Below, piece after piece: positions 1 to 5,493 of a stretch of DNA of 6,268 nt (positions are counted from its first letter, which is position 1; each line of letters starts with the position of its first letter). The notes under the pieces are model-generated. The model did no database searches, was not told the origin of the DNA, and saw only the letters and a list, made by a program, of their open reading frames with translations. Source of the DNA: Alphaproteobacteria bacterium (GTDB lineage: Bacteria; Pseudomonadota; Alphaproteobacteria; ATCC43930; CGMCC-115725); the NCBI GenBank assembly GCA_017353855.1, contig JAFMSA010000264.1:1-6268 (forward strand), given 5' to 3'. The translations under genes were made by a program, and so were the position numbers.

Positions 1-680
1 CGCGCACACGCCTGCGGACCCGAATTGATCAGTCCGCCGCCTCCATAAAACAGCGGGCGCTTGGCCGTCGCGATCATCTCGACGGCTCGCTGCACGCGGG
101 TCGGATCAGGCTGAACCTGTGGGCGGTAGCTCTTATGGCGCACGTTTTCCGGCGCGCAATAGCGCCCGGACGCGAACAGCACATCCTTCGGCAGGTCGAC
201 GACCACCGGGCCCGGGCGGCCGCTTTTCGCTACATAGAAGGCCTCGTGCAGCATCCGGGCCAGCTCGTTGACATCCTTCACCAGATAGTTGTGCTTGGTG
301 CAAGGCCTCGTGATGCCGGTCGTATCGGCCTCTTGGAATGCATCGTTGCCGATCAAATGCGTCGGAACCTGACCGGTCAAGCAGACGATCGGGATCGAGT
401 CCATCAGCGCATCGGTGAGGCCGGTTACAGCGTTGGTCGCCCCCGGTCCGCTAGTCACGAGCACGACGCCGACCCGTCCCGTCGAACGGGCATAGCCCTC
501 GGCCGCATGCACGGCACCCTGCTCGTGTCTGACGAGGACGTGGCGCAGCGAATTCTGCTTGAACAGTGCGTCGTAGACCGGCAGGACGGCGCCGCCGGGG
601 TAGCCGAAAACGACGTCAACGCCCTGGTCGCGCAGGGCCTTGATGATCATTTCCGCTCCGCTGATCGGCTGGGCCGACAT
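1..680 (-). CDS. ilvB: Acetolactate synthase large (catalytic) subunit, 5' part, truncated by window edge
   Basis: Acetolactate synthase is a ThDP-dependent enzyme that condenses two pyruvates to acetolactate, or pyruvate with 2-ketobutyrate, as the first common step of valine, leucine and isoleucine synthesis. The reading frame is open from an ATG at 680 to the left edge, giving 226 codons of a protein usually near 570-590 residues. The N-terminal ThDP (PYR) domain is clear: GYPGGAVLP near residues 26-34, the catalytic Glu at residue 53 in VRHEQGA, then TSGPGATN, DSIPIVCLTGQVP and a DAFQEADTTGITRPCTKHN stretch, followed by GRPGPVVVDLPKDV. The end, with FYGGGG, enters the central domain. The start is fixed by a GAAGGAGG ribosome site just upstream. 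The regulatory small subunit (ilvN/ilvH) would be expected beyond the left edge. The symbol could equally be ilvI. It lies 74 bp downstream of miaA on the same strand, so co-transcription is possible. Confidence 0.96.
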   Translation of the reverse strand, partial: MSAQPISGAEMIIKALRDQGVDVVFGYPGGAVLPVYDALFKQNSLRHVLVRHEQGAVHAAEGYARSTGRVGVVLVTSGPGATNAVTGLTDALMDSIPIVCLTGQVPTHLIGNDAFQEADTTGITRPCTKHNYLVKDVNELARMLHEAFYVAKSGRPGPVVVDLPKDVLFASGRYCAPENVRHKSYRPQVQPDPTRVQRAVEMIATAKRPLFYGGGGLINSGPQACA

Positions 681-685
681 CGCAT

Positions 686-693
686 CCTCCTTC
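686..693 (-). promoter_or_regulatory. Ribosome binding site of ilvB
   Basis: On the minus strand the sequence GAAGGAGG lies 5 nt before the ATG at 680. It is a near-perfect Shine-Dalgarno match and selects this ATG over the out-of-frame ATG at 685. Confidence 0.8.
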
Positions 694-754
694 GGCAACA
701 CGCAGGCGCGCCGCCGAGGGACGGCTCCCAGGGCGGGGCGCGAACCCTATTAAG

Positions 755-1690
755 CTATACCGGTCTGGTCAACAAGAACTCGTCAACAAAATGACGTGAG
801 CGATGCAACAAAGTTTCCGAAAATTGCGCGTCTAAGATCAGATCCGCCTCGGACTGGTGGCGAAACCAGGTCGTCTGCCGTTTCGCATAACGCCGGGTAG
901 CGCGCTGGCCGGCGGTGAGTGCTTCGTCGAGCGGCACCTCGCCCCGCAGATAGGAGATGAGTTCGGGAAGGCCCACGGCCTTCATCACCGGCAGCTCGGG
1001 ATCAAGGCCGCGGGCCCCGAGCGCCGCCGCTTCAGCGAGCGCGCCGGCCTCGACCATTCTGGCAAAACGGCTGTCGCAAGCGGCGTAAAGCTGGTCGCGT
1101 GGCGGAGCGAGCAGGATCGTCGCGAACCGGTACCGCGCTGCGGCACGTGTCCGTTGCTGCCACCGCGCGATCGGCAAACCGGTGGCCCGCACGACTTCGA
1201 AGGCCCGGATCAGCCGCTGCTTGTCTCCGGGGAAGAGCCGCTGCGCGCCGCACGGATCAAGCTCTGCCAACCGTCGGCGAAATGCGACGCCGCCCAGCGC
1301 CCGATGAAGTGCGACCGCTTCGTGCCTGACTTGTTCGGGAATTTCGGGAACGGGGGCCAGCCCTTCTTTCAGGGTGCGAAGGTAAAGACCGGTACCGCCA
1401 ACAAGGATGGGCAGGTGGCCCGCATTTATCGCAGCGGCGATTTCAGCGAGCGCGAGCGCGCGCCACCGTGCCGCGGAGCCGCGCTCTGCAGCATCGAGAA
1501 AGCCGTAAAGCCGGTGCGGCACTCGCTGTTCGGTTGCGGCATCCGGACGCGCGCTCAGTATGCGGAGATCGCGATAGCACTGGAGACTATCCGCGTTGAT
1601 GACGATGCCGCCCAAAATATCCGCCAATCCGAGTGCAAGCAACGACTTGCCGCTCGCCGTGGGTCCGGCGACGACGAGGACAGAGGGCAC
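755..1690 (-). CDS. miaA: tRNA dimethylallyltransferase (tRNA A37 isopentenyltransferase) MiaA
   Basis: MiaA transfers a dimethylallyl group from DMAPP to N6 of A37 in tRNAs that read UNN codons. This is the first step to i6A/ms2i6A and it stabilises codon-anticodon pairing. With the GTG start at 1690 the protein has 311 residues, normal for the family. Visible motifs are the P-loop GPTASGKS (residues 9-16), NADSLQCYR with the catalytic Asp at 34, VGGTGLYL with Thr100, GDKQRLIRAFEV near 155-166, PVMKAVG near 234-240, and the C-terminal RRYAKRQTTWFRHQ (266-279). It ends with TAG at 755. The start is uncertain. The frame stays open upstream, and an in-frame ATG at 1789 would add 33 residues but would overlap the first 36 bases of serB on the other strand. 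The GTG puts the P-loop at the usual distance from the N terminus but lacks a good Shine-Dalgarno. The function is secure; only the N terminus is not. Confidence 0.95.
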   Translation of the reverse strand: MPSVLVVAGPTASGKSLLALGLADILGGIVINADSLQCYRDLRILSARPDAATEQRVPHRLYGFLDAAERGSAARWRALALAEIAAAINAGHLPILVGGTGLYLRTLKEGLAPVPEIPEQVRHEAVALHRALGGVAFRRRLAELDPCGAQRLFPGDKQRLIRAFEVVRATGLPIARWQQRTRAAARYRFATILLAPPRDQLYAACDSRFARMVEAGALAEAAALGARGLDPELPVMKAVGLPELISYLRGEVPLDEALTAGQRATRRYAKRQTTWFRHQSEADLILDAQFSETLLHRSRHFVDEFLLTRPV

Positions 1691-1753
1691 GCGGCCGGGG
1701 CTCGAATGAGCCGCCTTGCCGCGGGATCTCCGGCCGGGGTAGGAGGAGGGCCG
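1691..1753. promoter_or_regulatory. Divergent intergenic region between miaA and serB
   Basis: These 63 bp separate the probable miaA GTG and the serB ATG, which point away from each other, so promoters for both genes should lie in or near this interval or inside the neighbouring 5' coding ends. It is very GC-rich and contains a 9-bp direct repeat, CGGCCGGGG, at 1692-1700 and 1731-1739. I cannot assign -35 and -10 boxes. The right end carries the strong serB ribosome site. The role is inferred from gene orientation only. Confidence 0.35.
1741..1750 (+). promoter_or_regulatory. Ribosome binding site of serB
   Basis: The purine run AGGAGGAGGG ends 3 nt before the ATG at 1754 and contains a full AGGAGG 7 nt from it. 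It fixes the serB start, even though the same frame is open for hundreds of bases upstream, where it is antisense to miaA. Confidence 0.85.
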
Positions 1754-2638
1754 ATGGACAAGGTCCTCACTTTGATCGCCGGGCCTCATGGCGGTGCCGG
1801 CCTCGCCGGCCTGGCGGCCGTGATCGCAGATGCTGTAGGGATCTCGGCGCAGCCCGTCTGGCTTTCGCCGGGCGAGGCCTGCGATTTCGTTTTCGATGAC
1901 CGCAACTCTAAGGCAGTCGAGCAAACGGTTCGTGCTCTGATCGGCGGGAGCGAGATTGACGTCCTCGTCCAGCCGTTGGCGGCACGACGCAAACGCCTTC
2001 TCGTGGCCGATATGGAGGCAACGGTGATAGAGAACGAGATGCTCGACGAGCTCGCGGATTTCCTCGGCCGTAGGTCGCAGATCCCGGAGATGACACACCG
2101 GGCGATGACGGGCGAGATGGATTTCGGGGAGGCGCTGCGGGAGCGCGTCGCGTCGCTCGCAGGGCTGCACGAGCGCGTGCTCGAAGAAGCTGCCGGGCGC
2201 ATTCGGCTGACATCCGGAGCGGCGGCACTCGTGGCGACGATGCGAGGCGCCGGAGCGGTTACAGCGCTAGTCTCGGGCGGGTTCACGATTTTTGCGAAGC
2301 GGGTCGCCGCCCAGCTCGGCTTCGACCACGTCGTCGCCAACGAGCTTGAGATCTCTGCCGGCCGGATCGCCGGCACGGTGCGGGAGCCCATCGTGTCCGG
2401 CGAAACCAAGCGGCAAACGCTCATTGCTTTGGCAGCGCACGAGTGCATCCCGCTGGAGCAGACCATGGCCGTCGGCGACGGCGCGAACGACGCCGCGATG
2501 TTGGCCGCGGCAGGCATCGGCATCGCGTTTCGCGCCAAGCCGTTGGTTGCCGCAAATTCACGGTTTCGGATCGATCATTCTGATCTCTCCGCTCTGCTCT
2601 TCGCCCAAGGCTATCGGAAGGACGAGTTCCTTAATTGA
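1754..2638 (+). CDS. serB: Phosphoserine phosphatase SerB (HAD superfamily) with a DxE variant of motif I
   Basis: SerB hydrolyses O-phospho-L-serine to serine, the last step of the phosphorylated serine pathway in the cytoplasm. The protein has 294 residues: an N-terminal domain (about 1-78) of the poorly conserved kind seen in alphaproteobacterial SerB, then the HAD catalytic domain (about 80-285). HAD motif I is VADMEATVIENE: nucleophile Asp86, but Glu88 where the family normally has the second Asp, the general acid/base. Ala89 also replaces the usual Ser. The substrate-binding Glu95 is kept, followed by LDELAD and then RAMTGEMDF and ALRERV. Motif II is LVSGGFT with Ser174, motif III is Lys219 in GETKRQTL, and motif IV is VGDGANDAAM with Asp242 and Asp246. 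The downstream AGIGIAFRAKP signature is also present. Overall similarity makes SerB the clear call. The Asp-to-Glu change could alter rate or specificity, or could be a lineage variant. The gene is divergent from miaA and converges on the protease gene. Confidence 0.93.
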   Translation: MDKVLTLIAGPHGGAGLAGLAAVIADAVGISAQPVWLSPGEACDFVFDDRNSKAVEQTVRALIGGSEIDVLVQPLAARRKRLLVADMEATVIENEMLDELADFLGRRSQIPEMTHRAMTGEMDFGEALRERVASLAGLHERVLEEAAGRIRLTSGAAALVATMRGAGAVTALVSGGFTIFAKRVAAQLGFDHVVANELEISAGRIAGTVREPIVSGETKRQTLIALAAHECIPLEQTMAVGDGANDAAMLAAAGIGIAFRAKPLVAANSRFRIDHSDLSALLFAQGYRKDEFLN

Positions 2639-2704
2639 CGCCGCCCCGCCGTGACCGGCAGGGTTTCCGCCCGAGAACGCGGATGAGCGGGAGGTTTGGC
2701 GGCA

Positions 2705-4213
2705 TCAGCCCTGATCGAGGCGAAGGGCGACAAAGCGAAGATCGCCCTGGCGCTCGACCAGCAGCAGGATGGATTTCCGTCCCGACTTCTTGGCTTCGTC
2801 GATCTTGCTGCTGATTTCGTTCGGATTCTTCACCTCGTCCTGCGCGGCTTCCATGATCAGATCGCCCGGGCGCAGCCCTTTCGCAGCCGCGGGGCTATCC
2901 TGGGCGACGTCGACGACGATGACCCCCTTCGCATCGTCGGCGAGCGAAAACTTCTCTTTAAGATCCGGCGTCACACCCGAAAGGGTGAGGCCCAGGGTCT
3001 TAACCACCCCCGCTTCGTCCTTCGTCGTCTTCTTGGGAGCTTCCGCTAGGCTCGCCTGTGATTGGTCCGTCTCATCGAGCCGGCCGACCGTCACCTGAAA
3101 TGAGGCCTGCTGCCGCTTTCGCCAGACGGTTACCGGAACGGACTTGCCGACCGGCGTTTCCGCGACCAGCCGCGGCAGCCTCCGCATATCGCTGACTTCC
3201 CGGCCGTCAAAGCTCAGCACGACGTCGCCCGCCTGGAGTCCGGCGGCTTGCGCTGGTCCATTTTCGCTGACGCTGGCGATCAATGCCCCCTTCGCCTTGT
3301 CGAGCCCGAGGCTTTCCGCGATTTCATCGGTGACAGCCTGGATGCGCACGCCGAGCCAACCGCGATGCACGTTGTGGTCGGGTTCGCCTTGCAGCTCGGC
3401 GACGACCGACTTGGCGAGATTGGAGGGAATCGCAAATCCGATGCCGATCGACCCGCCGGAGGGCGAGTAGATCGCCGTGTTAATGCCGATCACTTTGCCG
3501 CCCATGTTGAACATGGGTCCTCCGGAATTGCCTCGATTGATCGCGGCATCCGTCTGCAGAAAATCGTCATAAGGCCCCGAGTTGATGTCGCGTTGGCGTG
3601 CCGATAAAATGCCGGCTGTGACGCTGCCGCCGAGGCCGAACGGGTTGCCGATTGCCAATACCCAGTCACCTACCCGCGAGGCTTCGCTGTCGCCCCAACT
3701 CACGGCGGCCAGCGGTTTGTCTGTCTTGACCTTCAACAGCGCGATATCGGTCTTCGTGTCGCGCCCCACGACTTCGGCCTTCAGATTGGTATCGTCGTGC
3801 AGGATGACCGTGATCTCGTCTGCATCGGCGATAACATGGTTGTTGGTCACGATATAGCCGGCCGGGTCGACGATGAAGCCGGAACCGAGCGAGGTGGCTT
3901 TACGAGGTTGAGCCTGCGGTCGCCCGCCATGGTCAAAAAAGTCCCGAAAGAATTGCTCGAACGGCGAGCCTGGCGGAAATTGAGGGATCTCGGGCCCGCT
4001 ATGCTCGTGCCCCCGGTCGGATTTCAGCGTTTGAGCGGTGGAGATATTAACCACCGACGGGAGGAGTTTTTCCGCCAGATCGGCAAAGCTGTCCGGCGCG
4101 GGCCGAGCTACGGCAGTTCCTGGCGCAAGGGTCGCGGCAGAGATGAGTAGAAGGGCAGCGGTCACGCTCGCGGCGGCGCAACCGGTCAACTTTGAGGGCA
4201 GCGACGACACCAC
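2705..4213 (-). CDS. degP: DegP/HtrA (MucD-like) periplasmic serine endoprotease with two PDZ domains
   Basis: HtrA-family proteases cut, and in some cases chaperone, misfolded envelope proteins in the periplasm. With the GTG start at 4213 the protein has 502 residues, as expected for a two-PDZ DegP. A signal peptide is visible: Lys8, a hydrophobic core around residues 13-30, and a probable cleavage after AVA (34-36). The trypsin-like domain follows. It has the LA-loop type segment with FEQFFRDFF near 85-93, GSGFIV, catalytic His126 in TNNHVIAD, Asp156 in TDIALLKV and Ser230 in RGNSGGPMF. PDZ1 spans about 284-378 (GWLGV, then GLQAGDVVLSFDG). A charged linker follows, then PDZ2 at about 405-500 (GLRPGDLI). 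A TTG two codons upstream is also in frame but touches the ribosome site, so GTG is preferred. The gene lies 132 bp downstream of the DUF2065 gene and may have its own promoter. It could equally be named degQ or mucD. Confidence 0.95.
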   Translation of the reverse strand: MVSSLPSKLTGCAAASVTAALLLISAATLAPGTAVARPAPDSFADLAEKLLPSVVNISTAQTLKSDRGHEHSGPEIPQFPPGSPFEQFFRDFFDHGGRPQAQPRKATSLGSGFIVDPAGYIVTNNHVIADADEITVILHDDTNLKAEVVGRDTKTDIALLKVKTDKPLAAVSWGDSEASRVGDWVLAIGNPFGLGGSVTAGILSARQRDINSGPYDDFLQTDAAINRGNSGGPMFNMGGKVIGINTAIYSPSGGSIGIGFAIPSNLAKSVVAELQGEPDHNVHRGWLGVRIQAVTDEIAESLGLDKAKGALIASVSENGPAQAAGLQAGDVVLSFDGREVSDMRRLPRLVAETPVGKSVPVTVWRKRQQASFQVTVGRLDETDQSQASLAEAPKKTTKDEAGVVKTLGLTLSGVTPDLKEKFSLADDAKGVIVVDVAQDSPAAAKGLRPGDLIMEAAQDEVKNPNEISSKIDEAKKSGRKSILLLVERQGDLRFVALRLDQG

Positions 4214-4219
4214 AATCAA

Positions 4220-4225
4220 CTCCTC
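4220..4225 (-). promoter_or_regulatory. Ribosome binding site that decides the degP start
   Basis: On the minus strand GAGGAG is followed directly by TTG, ATT, GTG, GTG, all in the degP frame. The TTG at 4219 abuts the site and is too close. The GTG at 4213 is 6 nt away, which is good spacing. The next GTG, at 4210, is 9 nt away and is the alternative. Confidence 0.7.
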
Positions 4226-4345
4226 GCAGCAAAAGCGTCTGGTAGCTTTCGATCGACCATTTGAGACGTCATAGAGGGACGGCTCTCCAAGATTACGGGA
4301 GAAGCAGGGCGCAGGCCAGCTGCTTTGTCGGCGACACCGCCAACA

Positions 4346-4531
4346 TTATCGGCGGAGGAGCCAGACCAGGATGACCCCGGCGCAGGTGGCTGCAAGTCCT
4401 GCCACGCGCAACGTCTGCGGCGGAACGGAAAGCGAGCGCGCCGCGGCTCGCTTCATGCCTTCCGGGAACAAAGCATAGAGCGTGCCTTCGACGACCAGCA
4501 CGAGAGCAAGGGCCGTCCATAGGTCCCTCAT
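4346..4531 (-). CDS. Small DUF2065 (YjeT-like) inner-membrane protein
   Basis: This 61-residue protein has an N-terminal hydrophobic segment (about 4-21), the family-like EG pair (15-16) followed by a FPEGM turn (22-26), a short basic loop with PPQTLR (37-42), and a second hydrophobic segment (about 43-59) ending in Arg-Arg. It is therefore probably a two-helix membrane hairpin. Length, pattern and position match DUF2065, whose E. coli member yjeT also lies directly after hflC. No function is established that I know of. Linkage to hflKC suggests a role near the FtsH-HflKC complex, but that is inference. It starts 38 nt after the hflC stop, so it is probably co-transcribed with it. The ribosome binding site is weak. 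The stop is TAA at 4346. Confidence 0.85.
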   Translation of the reverse strand: MRDLWTALALVLVVEGTLYALFPEGMKRAAARSLSVPPQTLRVAGLAATCAGVILVWLLRR

Positions 4532-4569
4532 CGTCCGGAGCGTGGCGCCGGGAAGCGCATCGTCACCAT

Positions 4570-5481
4570 TTACTTTGAGCCTGCGGCCGTCCCGGGTGAC
4601 GCAGGATTCGTCGTGGCCCCGTCCCCTTTCTCGAAAAACCGAAAGAAACCGCTGTCGGGACTGAGGACAAAGGAGGTGGTGCGGCCGTTGAGCGCTTTTC
4701 GGTAGGCCTCCATTGAGCGGTAGAAGGCAAAGAAATCCTTATCCTGGCCAAATGCGTCGGCATAGATCTTAATGCTCTGCGCGTCTCCGTCTCCGCGTAC
4801 TTTCTGGCCGTCGCGCTGAGCCTCAGCAAGAATGACGGTGCGCTCGCGGTCGGCATTCGCGCGGATGCCTTGCTTTGCCTCTTCACCCTCGGCACGGTAC
4901 TGTGCCGCCTGTTGCTCGCGCTCCGATTTCATGCGCGCGAAAATCGCCTGACTGTTCGCCTCGGGGAGGTCCGCACGACGGATACGGACATCGACCACGT
5001 TGATGCCGAACGACTTCCCCTGGGCGGCCACTTCATCGCGTATCTGGTGCATGATGTCCGCGCGCTGGTGCGACAGCAGGGCTGACAGGGTCACATTCCC
5101 AAGCACCCGGCGGAGGCTCCCGTTGACTATTGCATTGAGCCGGGCGCGCACGGCCGCCTCTGTGCTAACCGTCTGGTAGAACAGCAGCGGATCGGTGATC
5201 CGGTAACGGGTGTAGGTGTCGACGACCAGCCGCTTCTGATCCGAAACGATGACTTCCTCGGGTGGCGGCTCGAAATCGAGAAGGCGGTTCTCGTAGTAGA
5301 TGACGTTCTCGAGGAAGGGCCGCTTTATCGCGAGCCCGGGCGCGCGGATGATCCGCCGTGGCTGCCCGAATTGCAGCACTAACGCTATTTGAGTTTGGTC
5401 GACAATGAACAGCGAGCTCATCATGAATAGGCCCGCGACCACGAGAACGACCGCGACGAGGGTGAGGGTTTTGCGATTCAC
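4570..5481 (-). CDS. hflC: HflC, SPFH/band-7 subunit of the FtsH-associated HflKC complex
   Basis: HflC and HflK are membrane-anchored SPFH proteins that assemble into a cage around the AAA protease FtsH and limit its access to membrane substrates. The 303-residue protein starts at a GTG at 5481. It has one N-terminal transmembrane helix (about 5-26), then the periplasmic band-7 domain beginning VDQTQIALVLQFGQP, with the typical YENRLLDFEPP and VVDTYTRYRITDPLLFYQ segments. A charged helical stretch follows, containing IFARMKSEREQQAAQYRAEG and the ILAEAQRDGQKVRGDGDA region, then DFFAFYRSMEAYRKAL (249-264) and VLSPDSGFFRFF. The end is a short Gly/Ala/Pro-rich tail. The frame is open further upstream, but a ribosome site and the preceding hflK stop fix the GTG. 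It lies 10 nt after hflK, so translational coupling is likely. Confidence 0.96.
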   Translation of the reverse strand: MNRKTLTLVAVVLVVAGLFMMSSLFIVDQTQIALVLQFGQPRRIIRAPGLAIKRPFLENVIYYENRLLDFEPPPEEVIVSDQKRLVVDTYTRYRITDPLLFYQTVSTEAAVRARLNAIVNGSLRRVLGNVTLSALLSHQRADIMHQIRDEVAAQGKSFGINVVDVRIRRADLPEANSQAIFARMKSEREQQAAQYRAEGEEAKQGIRANADRERTVILAEAQRDGQKVRGDGDAQSIKIYADAFGQDKDFFAFYRSMEAYRKALNGRTTSFVLSPDSGFFRFFEKGDGATTNPASPGTAAGSK

Positions 5482-5486
5482 CGCCC

Positions 5487-5493
5487 CCTCCTC
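5487..5493 (-). promoter_or_regulatory. hflC ribosome binding site overlapping the hflK stop codon
   Basis: On the minus strand the hflK stop TGA (5494-5492) shares bases with the GAGGAGG Shine-Dalgarno (5493-5487), which lies 5 nt before the hflC GTG at 5481. Ribosomes ending hflK would stop on the hflC initiation site, an arrangement that favours coupled, balanced synthesis of two partners that form one complex. Confidence 0.8.

Noticed and set aside
681..754. Attenuator or leader peptide before ilvB
   Set aside because: Branched-chain operons often have attenuators, but these 74 bp hold no leader ORF rich in Ile, Leu or Val codons and no convincing terminator. A signal inside the miaA 3' end cannot be excluded.
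135..794. Open frame of 219 codons on the plus strand
   Set aside because: It lies antisense to ilvB, whose protein is unmistakable; the translated sequence has no recognisable family and is typical of GC-rich shadow frames.
1692..1739. 9-bp direct repeat CGGCCGGGG in the miaA-serB divergent region
   Set aside because: Very GC-rich word with no palindromic operator form; expected by chance in this composition, so not called as a regulator site.
857..1753. In-frame upstream extension of serB of about 299 codons
   Set aside because: The extension is antisense to miaA, shows no domain, and a strong ribosome site places the serB start at 1754.
1786..2538. 250-codon frame antisense to serB
   Set aside because: Ser/Ala/Arg-rich low-information translation mirroring serB codons; no ribosome site or family resemblance.
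2639..2704. Possible bidirectional terminator between the convergent serB and degP ends
   Set aside because: Only short stems are visible (GCCG/CGGC with a 4-nt loop at 2648-2659, TCCGC/GCGGA at 2666-2683), with no T run on either strand. A terminator is expected here but cannot be supported from sequence.
4178..4189. Possible lipobox (Leu-Thr-Gly-Cys) at residues 9-12 of the DegP-like protein
   Set aside because: It precedes the hydrophobic core instead of following it, so the segment fits a type I signal peptide ending in AVA better.
4282..4305. Inverted repeat TCTCC/GGAGA with a 9-nt loop in the degP upstream region
   Set aside because: A five-pair core stem without a T run or known operator match; likely chance. 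No clear sigma-70, RpoE or RpoH promoter could be placed in 4214-4345 either.
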